NCBI RefSeq assembly: GCF_039535235.1
Contig: NZ_BAAAWU010000001.1
Coordinates: forward strand, 5,704,001 to 5,768,000
Source of the DNA: Streptomyces roseoviridis
GTDB lineage: Bacteria; Actinomycetota; Actinomycetes; Streptomycetales; Streptomycetaceae
Length of the DNA: 64,000 bases
Reading direction: 5' to 3'
This document shows positions 34,930 through 44,463 of the stretch, piece after piece. The notes under the pieces are model-generated. The model had not been told where the DNA came from. It made no database searches and saw only the letters and a list, made by a program, of their open reading frames with translations. Positions within the stretch are counted from its first letter, which is position 1. Every line of letters begins with the position of its first letter. A program made the translations under genes and the position numbers.

Positions 34930-35814
34930 TCAGCGGGCTCCCGGGCGGGACCGCTCCGGCTCCGCTCCCGCCGCGGGGGCTCCGGCGCGGTCTTCTTCCG
35001 TACGGGGCCCCGACCCCGGAGTCAGCAGCCGCACCCCCGCCCCGTACAGCACCGTCCCCAGGAAGAGCCCCGCGCCGGCCCCGAAGCAGAACGTCGGGAC
35101 GACGTCCAGGGGCGAGTCGATCCGGCCCCAGTACGCGTACCAACGCAGCACGCGATGCGCCGCGCCCGCCAGGACGCAGCCCCCGATCACCCCGGCCGCC
35201 AGCAGCCGCCCGCGCCGGTCGGGGAGCGGGACGCGCGACGGTGACGGCACGTCGGCAGGCGCCGCGCGCAGTGCCCGTACCGTGAACCAGCCCAGCAGCA
35301 GCAGCGCGAGCGCCGAACCCCCGTACTGCGCGTACAGATAGACGGGCAGACCGCCCACCACCTCGCTCAGCACCGGGATCAGCCGGGTGCCCCAGCGGTC
35401 GAGATGGGTGAAGGCGTCCCACACCACATGCGTCAGCGCCCCGAGGGATGCCGAGACGGCGAACCAGAAGGCGAGGGACAGCGGCCGCCGCTCCCGCCAC
35501 GGCCGGCCGCGGACGAACCCGTACACCCGGCCGCGCCACCGCTCCGGCAGCAGCGCCACCAGCGGCTCACGCACCAGCAGCCACAGCGCCACCAGCGCCG
35601 CCGTGACGAGCACGTCGACGGTGACGATCCCGGGAAGGGAATGGGTGACGTCACCGAAGAACATCGCGTCCGGGACGGCCGTGGCCGCGAAGTAGGTCAT
35701 GTCGGGCGAGAAGGAGCCCGCGACCAGCGCCGATGCCACCAGAGGACCGCGGGCGGTGCCGTCCTTGCAGAGTGCGGGCAGCACGGCTGCCGCATGGCTG
35801 AGCGTGAACGGCAC
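34930..35814 (-). CDS. DUF4184 family membrane protein
   Basis: A 294-residue integral membrane protein starting with the family signature MPFTLSHAAAVLP (GTG start) and containing LGALTHVVWDAFTH with two conserved His/Asp residues, reminiscent of YdjM/DUF457-like metal-dependent membrane hydrolases. About six hydrophobic segments can be seen (for example VLVTAALVALWLLV, YGGSALALLLLGWFTV, AAGVIGGCVLAGAA). The C-terminus is hydrophilic. Function unknown. Confidence 0.8.
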   Translation of the reverse strand: MPFTLSHAAAVLPALCKDGTARGPLVASALVAGSFSPDMTYFAATAVPDAMFFGDVTHSLPGIVTVDVLVTAALVALWLLVREPLVALLPERWRGRVYGFVRGRPWRERRPLSLAFWFAVSASLGALTHVVWDAFTHLDRWGTRLIPVLSEVVGGLPVYLYAQYGGSALALLLLGWFTVRALRAAPADVPSPSRVPLPDRRGRLLAAGVIGGCVLAGAAHRVLRWYAYWGRIDSPLDVVPTFCFGAGAGLFLGTVLYGAGVRLLTPGSGPRTEEDRAGAPAAGAEPERSRPGAR

Positions 35815-35943
35815 GGAAAATCCCCCTCGTCCGGTGTGCCCTCAGTATCCGGGACGGCCCCGTGTCGAACGCATGGACGGCCAAGTGGTGACGAAACCGT
35901 GAAACTCGGTCAGGGGCCGGTGTTTCCGCGTCCGGAGTTGGCA

Positions 35944-35949
35944 TAGGGT
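35944..35949 (+). promoter_or_regulatory. possible -10 of the lytic transglycosylase gene
   Basis: TAGGGT lies 60 nt upstream of ATG 36009; a purine-rich GGGGAGGGA ribosome site lies between. The -35 is not clear. Confidence 0.3.
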
Positions 35950-36008
35950 CTCCGGGTCGGACCCGCGCGGGGAGCGCGGACGCGGGACACGGGGAGGGAC
36001 TCACACGT

Positions 36009-37763
36009 ATGGCATCGCACTTGGGCCGTCGGCTGCGCAGGGGAGCCACCAGCGGTGCGGTGGTGGCCGCGGCGGTCGCGGCGCTGGCCGCTTCTCAGGG
36101 GCCGGGTTCGATCCCGCCGCCCACGGACAACGCCGGTGGTGACCTGCCGATCGGTGCGGGCGACTCGACCACGCCCCCGGACGCCTCGGGCCCCGGCGAC
36201 TCGACGTACTACACCGAGCTGCCCCCGCTGAACACCCCCAACAAGCCGGGTGCTCCCAGCAATCTGCCGCTCATCACCGGCCCCGCCCAGGCCGGCATAC
36301 CCGCGACCGTCCTCGCCGCCTACCAGCGTGCCGAGCAGTCGATCCGCTCCACCGACCCCTCCTGCAACCTGCCCTGGCAGCTCCTCGCCGGCATCGGCAA
36401 GGTGGAGTCGGGCCAGGCGCGCGGCGGCGCGGTCGACGCCAACGGCACCACCACCTCGGCGATCCTCGGCCCCGCCCTCAACGGCGTCGGCTTCGCCAAC
36501 ATCTCGGACACCGACGACGGCGCCTACGACGGCGACAAGGTGCACGACCGGGCGGTCGGCCCGATGCAGTTCATCCCGTCCACCTGGGCCACCTGGGGCC
36601 AGGACGCCAACGGCGACGGGAAGAAGGACCCGAACAACATCTACGACGCGGCCCAGGCCGCCGGCCTCTACCTCTGCGCCAACGACCGCAACCTCGCCGT
36701 CAAGGCCGACCTGGACCGGGCGATCCTCAGCTACAACCGCTCCAGGGAGTACCTGAACACGGTCCTGTCCTGGTTCGAGTACTACAAGCGCGGTACGCAC
36801 CAGGTGCCCGACGGCACCGGCGTGCTCCCGCGCGACCGCAGCGACGGCCGGGTCACCGTCCCGGGCCGGACCACCCCGTCCCCGACGGCCCCCGTGACCC
36901 GGCCCCCGGCCACCCCCAAGCCGACGCCGTCCAAGCCCGGCACCCCGAAGCCGACCCCGCCGACCACGTCCCCGGCCGTCAAGGTGGTACGGATCGAGAA
37001 GGCCGGCCCCGGCAGCCTCACCGCCACCGCCGGCGCCACCTTCACCACCCGGCCCACGGTCCTGGCGGTCGACCTCGCGGGCAAGCCGCTCGCCGGAGTC
37101 CAGGTGCGCTTCCGGATCACGGGCGACACGGACGCCCGGTTCGGCATCGGCGCGCGCGAGATCACCGCCACCACCGGCAGCACCGGCAAGGCCGCCGCGC
37201 CCAGCATCAAGGCGGGCGAGCGCACCGGCTCCTTCACCGTCGACGCCACCGTGGTGGGCCGCAGCCTGAAGGCCGTCGCGTTCGCCGCGACCGTCACCGA
37301 GCGCGCCGCCGACATCCTCACCCGCATCGACGCCAAGGAACTGGCGGCCACCACCGGCGGGCAGTTCGACGACCGGATCACGGTGAAGGCCACCGACGGC
37401 GGGGCGGTCGCCTCCCGCGTCGCCCTCACCGCCACCTTCGTCACCGCCGCGGACGGCTCGCAGGCCGCCGACGGGCCCTTCTTCAAGACCGCCGACGGCA
37501 CCGCCGTCCGCACCCTCACCGGTCTGAAGACGGACGCCGACGGGCTCCTCACCCTCCCGGCCGTCTACGCGGGCGACAAGACCGGCACCTTCCTGCTGCG
37601 TCTGACCGCACCCGGCGGCGGAACGGTGACCGTCGAACTGAAGGTCACCGCCCCGGCTCCCGAGCCGACCCCCACGCCCACCCCGACGCCGTCGCCGGAC
37701 TCGTCGACCTCGCCGTCGCCGACTCCCTCCACGAGCACCCCGGGAACCACTCCCTCCTCCTGA
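36009..37763 (+). CDS. secreted lytic transglycosylase with Ig-like repeats
   Basis: A 584-residue exported protein with a basic/hydrophobic N-terminus and a Pro/Thr-rich linker. The catalytic domain (about 90-260) is of the SLT_2/MltB-like type: PWQLLAGIGKVESGQARGG carries the predicted catalytic Glu (E133), with AVGPMQFIPSTWATWGQDANGDG and DLDRAILSYNRSREYLNTVL following, as in enzymes that cleave peptidoglycan to 1,6-anhydro products. After a Pro-Thr-Lys spacer (about 285-325) come two bacterial Ig-like repeats (ATAGATFTTRPTVLAVDLAG and ATTGGQFDDRITVKATDGG), then a Pro/Thr/Ser-rich C-terminus. Probably a cell-wall remodelling enzyme held in the wall by its repeats. Confidence 0.87.
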   Translation: MASHLGRRLRRGATSGAVVAAAVAALAASQGPGSIPPPTDNAGGDLPIGAGDSTTPPDASGPGDSTYYTELPPLNTPNKPGAPSNLPLITGPAQAGIPATVLAAYQRAEQSIRSTDPSCNLPWQLLAGIGKVESGQARGGAVDANGTTTSAILGPALNGVGFANISDTDDGAYDGDKVHDRAVGPMQFIPSTWATWGQDANGDGKKDPNNIYDAAQAAGLYLCANDRNLAVKADLDRAILSYNRSREYLNTVLSWFEYYKRGTHQVPDGTGVLPRDRSDGRVTVPGRTTPSPTAPVTRPPATPKPTPSKPGTPKPTPPTTSPAVKVVRIEKAGPGSLTATAGATFTTRPTVLAVDLAGKPLAGVQVRFRITGDTDARFGIGAREITATTGSTGKAAAPSIKAGERTGSFTVDATVVGRSLKAVAFAATVTERAADILTRIDAKELAATTGGQFDDRITVKATDGGAVASRVALTATFVTAADGSQAADGPFFKTADGTAVRTLTGLKTDADGLLTLPAVYAGDKTGTFLLRLTAPGGGTVTVELKVTAPAPEPTPTPTPTPSPDSSTSPSPTPSTSTPGTTPSS

Positions 37764-37928
37764 CGCCGCCCTTCCGGCGACGCCCGCCTCCACGCCGCCC
37801 TCGTGTCCCGCCGGGACGCGGGGGGCGGCGTCGCGCGTTCCGGGCCCGACGTGTTCTCATCTCACGGCCGCGTTGCTACGGTGCCCCCGCCCTGACGACG
37901 TATCAGACAGAGCATCGGGAGGCCGGCC

Positions 37929-38069
37929 ATGCGTGCCCTTGTCGCCGCCGCCATCGGACTCGTTCCCGTCCTTCTGTTCATGCTCCTCGTCTCCCTCGTC
38001 GACCTCCCGCCGGACGGACCCACCTCGCCCAAGCCCCTGCTGACCGCCGATCCCGGCCCCAAGAAGTGA
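37929..38069 (+). CDS. 46-residue single-span membrane peptide
   Basis: A small ORF preceded by GGGAGG 7-8 nt upstream of ATG 37929. The product starts MRALVAAAIGLVPVLLFMLLV, a single hydrophobic helix, and ends in a short hydrophilic Pro/Lys tail (PTSPKPLLTADPGPKK). Its stop lies 11 nt before the ATG of the DUF3068 gene, whose ribosome site overlaps this stop, so the two are co-translated. Function unknown; the arrangement suggests a small partner of the DUF3068 membrane protein. Confidence 0.7.
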   Translation: MRALVAAAIGLVPVLLFMLLVSLVDLPPDGPTSPKPLLTADPGPKK

Positions 38070-38080
38070 GGGGCCGGCCG

Positions 38081-39067
38081 ATGCGCCGCCGAGCCGGCCT
38101 GGTCCTGCTCGCCTTCGCCGTGTTCTTCGCCGCGATGGCCCCGACCCTGCGCTGGTACGCCTTCCCCCGCCTCGCGAAGATCCCGCCGAACCAGTACCAG
38201 GAGACGGTCCTGGAGGCGAGGCCCGCCGTCCTGCTCGACTACACGACCCTCAAGGCCGAGAAGGTCGAGAGCATCACCATCGTCCAGACCCTCAAGGGCA
38301 ACGTGGAGGAGTCCCGGAGGATCGAACGCGACGCCGGCCGCGACGTCGTCGTCTGGGACTCCCTCTCCTACGTCCTCGGCCCCGACGGCACGATGGTCTC
38401 CAAGATCCCCGAGCGCTACATCTTCGACGCCCACACCCAGGACCCCGTCCACGCCACCGGCGAGATGGTCGACGGCGACCCGGTCCGGCGCGAGGGCATC
38501 GAGTTCAAGTGGCCCTTCCTCACCGAGAGGCGGGACTACCGGTACTTCGACGCCCAGACCCGCACCTCCGCGCCCATCCACTATAAGGGCACCCGCACCT
38601 TCCGCGGCCTGGAGGTCTACTACTTCGAGCAGACCGTCCCCTGGACGCAGGTCCCCATGCCCAAGACCATGCCCGTCAAGGGCATCACCCCCGATGTCCT
38701 CGCCAAGACCGGCCTCACCCGCTGGTACACCACCAAGCGCATGTTCTGGATCGACCCCGTCACCGGCGCCCCCGTCAACGGCGAGGAGATCCACAAGGAG
38801 GAACTCCGCAACGCCCGGGCCCTCATGGGACAGGACACCGTCACCGTCTTCGAGGGGCATGTGAAGATGCGCGAGGACTACATCGCGTACGTCGTCGAGC
38901 TCGTCGCGTCCAACCGGCTCATGGTGCTGCTGCTCGTCTCCTATCTCCCCTGGGGCTTCACCGCCCTCGCCCTCCTTCTGCTCGGCCTCTCCCTGTGGCT
39001 CGAAGCCCGCTCCCGGCGAACCGCCGCGGAGGAACCGGCCCCCGGCCCCGTCACCGCTCCCGTCTGA
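38081..39067 (+). CDS. DUF3068 family protein (PorA-like)
   Basis: A 328-residue membrane-anchored protein with an N-terminal hydrophobic segment (LVLLAFAVFFAAMAPTLRWY), a large extracytoplasmic domain (KIPPNQYQETVLEARPAVLLDY ... RRDYRYFDAQTRTSAPIHY, with FYEQTVPW-like YYFEQTVPW) and a C-terminal helix (LMVLLLVSYLPWGFTALALLLLGLSLWL; positions about 285-312) followed by a charged tail. These are features of DUF3068 proteins of actinobacteria, sometimes called porin PorA family; biochemical role unknown. ATG 38081 is used because GAGGGG lies 7 nt upstream; GTG 38066 overlaps the previous stop but has no ribosome site. The 3' end overlaps convergent hrpB by 17 nt. Confidence 0.8.
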   Translation: MRRRAGLVLLAFAVFFAAMAPTLRWYAFPRLAKIPPNQYQETVLEARPAVLLDYTTLKAEKVESITIVQTLKGNVEESRRIERDAGRDVVVWDSLSYVLGPDGTMVSKIPERYIFDAHTQDPVHATGEMVDGDPVRREGIEFKWPFLTERRDYRYFDAQTRTSAPIHYKGTRTFRGLEVYYFEQTVPWTQVPMPKTMPVKGITPDVLAKTGLTRWYTTKRMFWIDPVTGAPVNGEEIHKEELRNARALMGQDTVTVFEGHVKMREDYIAYVVELVASNRLMVLLLVSYLPWGFTALALLLLGLSLWLEARSRRTAAEEPAPGPVTAPV

Positions 39068-41618
39068 GCCGGGCGCTGGTGTGCCGGGTCGGCTCCGCCG
39101 CCGACGGGTCCTCCGGCCACGGGTGCCGGGGATAGCGGCCGCGCAGCTCCGCCCGCACCGCCCGATAGCCCTCCCGCCAGAACGAGGCCAGATCGGACGT
39201 CACCGCCGCCGGCCGCCCCGCGGGGGAGAGCAGGTGCACCAGCACCGGCACCCCGGCCACCCGCGGCGTCTCGGCGAGACCGAACATCTCCTGGAGCTTC
39301 ACCGCGAGCACCGGCCGCTCCCCGCCGTACTCCACCCGGATCCGCGAACCGCTCGGCACCTCGATCCGCTCCGGCGCCAGCTCGTCGAGACGGCCCGCGT
39401 CACCGGTCGCCCACGGCAGCAGCCGCCGCAGCCCCTCACCGGCGTCGATCCGGCCCAGATCCGCCCGGCGCCGCGCCCGGGACAACTCCGGCTCCAGCCA
39501 CTGATCGGCCCGCCCGAGCAACGCCTCCTCCGCCACGTCCGGCCACGGCTCGCCCAACTCCCGGTGCAGGAAGGCCAGCCGCGCCCGCAGCTCCTCGGCG
39601 TCCCGGCTCCACCGCAGCAGCGCCGTGCCCTCCCGGCGCAGCCCGTCGAGCAGCGCCGCCCGCACGAGCGCCGGATCGGCGTCGTCCCGCAGCGGGCGGA
39701 CCGTCAGCTCCACCGCTCCAAGCCGCTCCACCGACCGGGCCACCACGTCCCCGTCCTCCCAGCGGACCTCCTCACCCGCCCACAGCAGATGGCCCGCCGC
39801 GCGCCGCGCTGTCCGCTCGTCCACCACGGCCGCGAGCCGAACGCGCGCGGTGGCGCTCTGCGCCGTCCGGTCCGCCACCGCGACCGCCAGCCACCCGCCG
39901 CCGCCCAGCCGCGAGCCCTCCGACAGCCGGGCCCCCGTGCCCGACACCATCAGATAGCCGCCCTGCTCCCGGGCCCGCGCCACCCGCTCCGGAAAGGCGA
40001 GCGCCGTCACGAGCCCCGCCACCCCGTCCTCACCGGTCACCACTCCGGCCGCCCCGGCGCCCGCGTCCCGCCCTGCCCCGGGACCCGTCTCGGAGGCCGC
40101 CGCGCGCTCCAGCCGCCGCACCTCCGCCTTCCAGCGCGCCGCGTATCCGTCACCGCCCCGCCGCGCCTCGCGCCACGCCGCCGCCAGATCGTCCCCGTAT
40201 TCCCGGGGCGGCTCCTCGCTCAGCAGCGCCACCACCTCCGCCGCCCGCCGGGCCCCCACCTCGGCGGCCCCGTCCAGCAGCGCCCGCGCCAGCCGCGGGT
40301 GCAGCCCCAGACGGGCCATGCGCGCCCCCCGGTCCGTCGCCCGGCCGTCCCGGTCCACCGCGCCGACCGCCGCCAGGACCTGCCCGGCCGCCGCCATCGC
40401 CCCGGCGGGCGGCGCGTCGAGCAGAGCGAGCCCGGCCGCCGACGGATCGCCCCAGCACGCGGCCCGCAGCGCGAAGTCGGCCAGGTCCGCGATCCGGATC
40501 TCGGGGGAGGGGAAGCGGGCGCGGTTGCCGTCCTCCGCCTCCGACCAGCAGCGATAGACCGCGCCGAAGCCCTCACGGCCCGAGCGTCCCGCCCGCTGGG
40601 TCGCCGCCGCGACCGACACGGGCACCGTGGCCAGGGAACCGAGCCCCCGCGCGTGGTCCGTCCGCGGCTCGCGCGCGAGCCCGGAGTCCACCACGATCCG
40701 CACCCCCGGAACGGTCAGGCTCGACTCCGCCACCGAGGTCGCCAGGACCACCCGGCGCCGCCCCTCGGGACCGGACCCGCGCAGCACCGCGTCCTGCACC
40801 GCCGCCGGAGCCCGCCCGTGCAGCTGGAGCACTTCGGCGTCCAGGTCCGCGAGCAGCCCGGCCGTCCGCGCGATCTCCCCGGTGCCCGGCAGGAAACACA
40901 GCACGTCGCCCTCGTGCCGCTCCATCGCGATCCGCACCGTCGCCGCCACGTGACGCAGCAGCGCCGGATCCACCCAGGTGCCGTGCGCCGGGCGGACCCC
41001 GGCCGGCGGCGGCGCGTAGTGCACCGCGTATCCGTGGACCTCTCCCTCTGCCCACACGATCGGCGCGGGCCCGCTCCCGTCCAGGACCGTGAGGAGCTCC
41101 GCCCATGCCTCCGCGTCGCTCGTCGCCGACGCGGCGATCACCTTCAGCTCGGGCCGCAGCGTCGCCCGCACGTCCACCAGGAACGCCATCGCCACATCAG
41201 CGTCCAGGTGCCGCTCGTGGCACTCGTCCAGCAGCACGACGTCCACCCCGGCGAGCTCCGGATCGCGCTGGAGCCGCTGGAGCAGGACGCCCGTCGTCAC
41301 CACCTCGACCCGGGTCGTGGGACCGGCCCGCCGCTCCCCGCGCACGGAGAAGCCGACCGACCCGCCGACCTCCTCGCCGAGCAGCCAGGCCATCCGCCGC
41401 GCCGCCGCCCGCACCGCCATCCGGCGCGGCTCGGCCACCAGCACCCGCCGCCCGGGCCCCACCCCTATGAGACCCGCGAGTGCCAGCGGGACCAGCGTGG
41501 TCTTGCCGGTCCCGGGCGGGGCGTACAGCACGGCCGTGCCGCGCTCGTCGAGCGCGGTCAGCAGCTCGGGGACGGCATGGCGGACGGGAAGAAGGTCGAG
41601 TGCGTCGTTTCGGATCAC
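39051..41618 (-). CDS. hrpB: ATP-dependent helicase HrpB
   Basis: DEAH-type superfamily 2 helicase of the HrpB group, about 855 residues. Motif I is APPGTGKTT, Ia is VAEPRRMAVRAAARRMA, motif II is VVLLDECHERHLDAD (DECH), III is ASATSDAEAW, and motifs V and VI are VVLATSVAESSLTVPGVRIVVD and AATQRAGRSGREG. The HA2-like domain and the HrpB-specific C-terminal region (EVPSGSRIRVEYGGERPVLAVKLQEMFGL ... PVLVHLLSPAGRPAAVTSDLASFW) are complete. Start taken at GTG 41618 (MIRNDALDLLPVR), as in family members; GTG 41666 is an alternative. It is annotated as an RNA helicase by family, with no defined substrate in actinobacteria. Confidence 0.93.
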   Translation of the reverse strand: MIRNDALDLLPVRHAVPELLTALDERGTAVLYAPPGTGKTTLVPLALAGLIGVGPGRRVLVAEPRRMAVRAAARRMAWLLGEEVGGSVGFSVRGERRAGPTTRVEVVTTGVLLQRLQRDPELAGVDVVLLDECHERHLDADVAMAFLVDVRATLRPELKVIAASATSDAEAWAELLTVLDGSGPAPIVWAEGEVHGYAVHYAPPPAGVRPAHGTWVDPALLRHVAATVRIAMERHEGDVLCFLPGTGEIARTAGLLADLDAEVLQLHGRAPAAVQDAVLRGSGPEGRRRVVLATSVAESSLTVPGVRIVVDSGLAREPRTDHARGLGSLATVPVSVAAATQRAGRSGREGFGAVYRCWSEAEDGNRARFPSPEIRIADLADFALRAACWGDPSAAGLALLDAPPAGAMAAAGQVLAAVGAVDRDGRATDRGARMARLGLHPRLARALLDGAAEVGARRAAEVVALLSEEPPREYGDDLAAAWREARRGGDGYAARWKAEVRRLERAAASETGPGAGRDAGAGAAGVVTGEDGVAGLVTALAFPERVARAREQGGYLMVSGTGARLSEGSRLGGGGWLAVAVADRTAQSATARVRLAAVVDERTARRAAGHLLWAGEEVRWEDGDVVARSVERLGAVELTVRPLRDDADPALVRAALLDGLRREGTALLRWSRDAEELRARLAFLHRELGEPWPDVAEEALLGRADQWLEPELSRARRRADLGRIDAGEGLRRLLPWATGDAGRLDELAPERIEVPSGSRIRVEYGGERPVLAVKLQEMFGLAETPRVAGVPVLVHLLSPAGRPAAVTSDLASFWREGYRAVRAELRGRYPRHPWPEDPSAAEPTRHTSARLRRER

Positions 41619-41722
41619 GCGGCAAGTCTCGTACGCCGGACCGACCCGGTGCCTCCCGCCGTCCACAGGCCCGCCGATTCATATGACTAATGGGCGAGAC
41701 CGGATCGGCCGTCGTGGATCGG

Positions 41723-42565
41723 CTATCCGTCCGCGCGCTCGCAGACGAAGATCGCCGTGCCGGGGATCAGGTTGCCCCGCAGAGGGGACCAGCCGCCCCA
41801 CTCCTGGCTGTTCCACGCCGGCCACTCCGGCTCCACCAGGTCGACCAGCCGGAAGCCGCCCGCGACCACGTCCCGGACCCGGTCGCCGAGGGTCCGGTGG
41901 TGTTCGACGTAGACCGCCCGTCCCCGCTCGTCCTGCTCCACGTAGGGCGTCCGGTCGAAGTAGGACGCCGAGACCGAGAGCCCCTCCGGGCCCGGCTCGT
42001 CGGGGAACGCCCAGCGGATCGGGTGCGTCACCGAGAACACCCACCGGCCGCCCGGGCGCAGCACCCGGTGCACCTCGCGGAAGACCCGTACCGGATCGGC
42101 GACGAAGGGCACCGCCCCGTACGCCGAGCACGCCAGGTCGAACGAGCCGTCGCGGAAGGGCAGCGCCCCCGCGTCCGCCTCCACCAGCGGCACGTCCCCG
42201 CCGATCCGGAGCGCGTGCTGGAGCTGACGGTGCGAGAGGTCGAGGGCGACCGGCCGGGCGCCCTGGGCGGCCAGCCAGCGCGAGCACTGCGCCGCGCCCG
42301 CGCCGATCTCCAGCACGTCCCGTCCCTTCAGCGAGCCGGCCGGCCCCAGCAGCCCCGCGTCCGCCTCGTCCAGGCCCTCGGGCCCCCAGACGAACCGGTC
42401 GTCCCCGAGGAACGCCCCGTGCTCGCTCTGGTACTCGTCGGCGTTGCGGTCCCACCACCCGCGGCTCGCCCGGCTGCTCTCCGCGTCCCCCGCGTCACGG
42501 CGGGTCGCCTCCGCCTCGGCCTCGGGAACCCCGGCGCCGTCTTCCTGTCCGTACTCTTGGTTCAT
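41723..42565 (-). CDS. class I SAM-dependent methyltransferase
   Basis: A 280-residue methyltransferase of the UbiE/type 11 group. After a charged Glu/Ala-rich N-terminus and WWDRNADEYQSEHGAFLGDDRF it shows SAM motif I DVLEIGAGAAQCSRWLAAQG, motif II PVALDLSHRQL and post-motif GSFDLACSAYGAVPFVADP with VLRPGGRWVFSVTHP. Substrate unknown. It is transcribed divergently from rpsA across a 362-bp region, an arrangement common in Streptomyces. Confidence 0.88.
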   Translation of the reverse strand: MNQEYGQEDGAGVPEAEAEATRRDAGDAESSRASRGWWDRNADEYQSEHGAFLGDDRFVWGPEGLDEADAGLLGPAGSLKGRDVLEIGAGAAQCSRWLAAQGARPVALDLSHRQLQHALRIGGDVPLVEADAGALPFRDGSFDLACSAYGAVPFVADPVRVFREVHRVLRPGGRWVFSVTHPIRWAFPDEPGPEGLSVSASYFDRTPYVEQDERGRAVYVEHHRTLGDRVRDVVAGGFRLVDLVEPEWPAWNSQEWGGWSPLRGNLIPGTAIFVCERADG

Positions 42566-42700
42566 GTCGCCCGTCGATGTAGTTTGCGCTCAGTGCCGCC
42601 GCGCGCGAGCGGGGACGGCTTCCCGCGGGCCAGGATGGCCTGGGCTGAGACGAGTTGTGCCGGGTATGCGGCGTTCTGCCCCGGGTGCGCGCTTCGCGCA

Positions 42701-42729
42701 TTGACCCTGTCCGGCCGCCCCCGTATGCT
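42701..42729 (+). promoter_or_regulatory. rpsA promoter (housekeeping sigma type) and long leader
   Basis: -35 TTGACC (42701-42706), a 17-bp spacer, -10 TATGCT (42724-42729): close to the HrdB consensus. The predicted start is near 42736, leaving an untranslated leader of about 190 nt before ATG 42928. The rest of the 362-bp gap (42566-42700) contains no gene and should carry the divergent methyltransferase promoter. Confidence 0.75.
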
Positions 42730-42927
42730 AAAGGTTGCGCTGCGGGCCTGCGCGCCTCAGACGGAGCAGGCCGCGCTCGCATCTGTTGTATGTCCCCTCG
42801 GTTTTCGAGGCGCCACCCGGCAGCGGGTCAGGTGCTTCTTTGGCTGTCCGGCTTCTTCAGCTGCGATACGGGCTCTCGGCGTAGCAGTACCTACGACTTC
42901 AATGTCCGTACCGGAGCCCTTTCCCAC

Positions 42928-44430
42928 ATGACGAGCAGCACCGAGACCACCGCCACCACCCCGCAGGTTGCGGTCAACGACATCGGTAACGAGGAAGCCT
43001 TCCTCGCCGCGATCGACGAGACGATCAAGTACTTCAACGACGGCGACATCGTCGACGGCGTCATCGTGAAGGTCGACCGGGACGAGGTCCTGCTCGACAT
43101 CGGTTACAAGACCGAAGGTGTCATCCCGAGCCGCGAGCTCTCGATCAAGCACGACGTCGACCCGAACGAGGTCGTCAAGGTCGGCGACGAGATCGAGGCC
43201 CTGGTTCTCCAGAAGGAGGACAAGGAAGGCCGCCTGATCCTCTCGAAGAAGCGCGCCCAGTACGAGCGTGCCTGGGGCACCATCGAGAAGATCAAGGAAG
43301 AGGACGGCATCGTCACCGGTACCGTCATCGAGGTCGTCAAGGGTGGTCTCATCCTCGACATCGGCCTCCGTGGCTTCCTGCCGGCCTCCCTCGTCGAGAT
43401 GCGTCGTGTCCGCGACCTCCAGCCCTACGTGGGCAAGGAGCTCGAGGCGAAGATCATCGAGCTGGACAAGAACCGCAACAACGTGGTCCTGTCCCGCCGT
43501 GCCTGGCTGGAGCAGACCCAGTCCGAGGTCCGCCAGACCTTCCTCACGACCCTCCAGAAGGGTCAGGTCCGTTCCGGCGTCGTCTCCTCGATCGTCAACT
43601 TCGGTGCCTTCGTGGACCTGGGTGGCGTCGACGGTCTGGTCCACGTCTCCGAGCTGTCCTGGAAGCACATCGACCACCCGTCCGAGGTCGTCGAGGTCGG
43701 CCAGGAGGTCACCGTCGAGGTTCTCGACGTGGACATGGACCGCGAGCGCGTCTCCCTGTCGCTGAAGGCGACCCAGGAGGACCCGTGGCAGCAGTTCGCC
43801 CGGACCCACCAGATCGGTCAGGTCGTCCCGGGTAAGGTCACGAAGCTGGTTCCGTTCGGTGCGTTCGTCCGCGTGGACGAGGGCATCGAGGGCCTGGTCC
43901 ACATCTCCGAGCTGGCCGAGCGCCACGTGGAGATCCCGGAGCAGGTCGTCCAGGTCAACGACGAGATCTTCGTCAAGGTCATCGACATCGACCTCGAGCG
44001 TCGTCGCATCAGCCTCTCGCTGAAGCAGGCCAACGAGTCCTTCGGTGCCGACCCGGCCTCGGTCGAGTTCGACCCGACCCTGTACGGCATGGCCGCGTCC
44101 TACGACGACCAGGGCAACTACATCTACCCCGAGGGCTTCGACCCCGAGACCAACGACTGGCTGCCGGGCTACGAGGCCCAGCGCGAGGCGTGGGAGACCC
44201 AGTACGCCGAGGCGCAGCAGCGCTTCGAGCAGCACCAGGCTCAGGTCATCAAGTCCCGCGAGGCCGACGAGGCCGCCGCTGCCGAGGGTGGCGCCGCCGC
44301 TCCGGCCGGTGCCCCGGCGGGCGTGTCCGGCGGCTCCTACTCCTCGGAGTCGGACGACAACTCCGGCGCCCTGGCGTCGGACGAGGCCCTCGCCGCCCTG
44401 CGCGAGAAGCTGGCCGGCGGCCAGAGCTGA
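42928..44430 (+). CDS. rpsA: 30S ribosomal protein S1
   Basis: RNA-binding ribosomal protein that brings mRNA to the 30S subunit, 500 residues. It has four S1/OB domains: about 36-105 (GDIVDGVIVKVDRDEVLLDIGYKTEG), 123-190 (GIVTGTVIEVVKGGLILDIG), 208-277 (GQVRSGVVSSIVNFGAFVDLGGVDGLVHVSEL) and 293-363 (GQVVPGKVTKLVPFGAFVRVDEGIEGLVHISEL). The C-terminus is acidic and Ala/Gly/Ser-rich. This four-domain form is the actinobacterial type, shorter than the six-domain E. coli S1. Codons are notably rich in GTC, AAG and GGT relative to neighbours, as expected of a highly expressed gene. Terminator downstream. Confidence 0.97.
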   Translation: MTSSTETTATTPQVAVNDIGNEEAFLAAIDETIKYFNDGDIVDGVIVKVDRDEVLLDIGYKTEGVIPSRELSIKHDVDPNEVVKVGDEIEALVLQKEDKEGRLILSKKRAQYERAWGTIEKIKEEDGIVTGTVIEVVKGGLILDIGLRGFLPASLVEMRRVRDLQPYVGKELEAKIIELDKNRNNVVLSRRAWLEQTQSEVRQTFLTTLQKGQVRSGVVSSIVNFGAFVDLGGVDGLVHVSELSWKHIDHPSEVVEVGQEVTVEVLDVDMDRERVSLSLKATQEDPWQQFARTHQIGQVVPGKVTKLVPFGAFVRVDEGIEGLVHISELAERHVEIPEQVVQVNDEIFVKVIDIDLERRRISLSLKQANESFGADPASVEFDPTLYGMAASYDDQGNYIYPEGFDPETNDWLPGYEAQREAWETQYAEAQQRFEQHQAQVIKSREADEAAAAEGGAAAPAGAPAGVSGGSYSSESDDNSGALASDEALAALREKLAGGQS

Positions 44431-44463
44431 AACGGCTCACCGCTGAACTCCAGTAGCTAGCGT

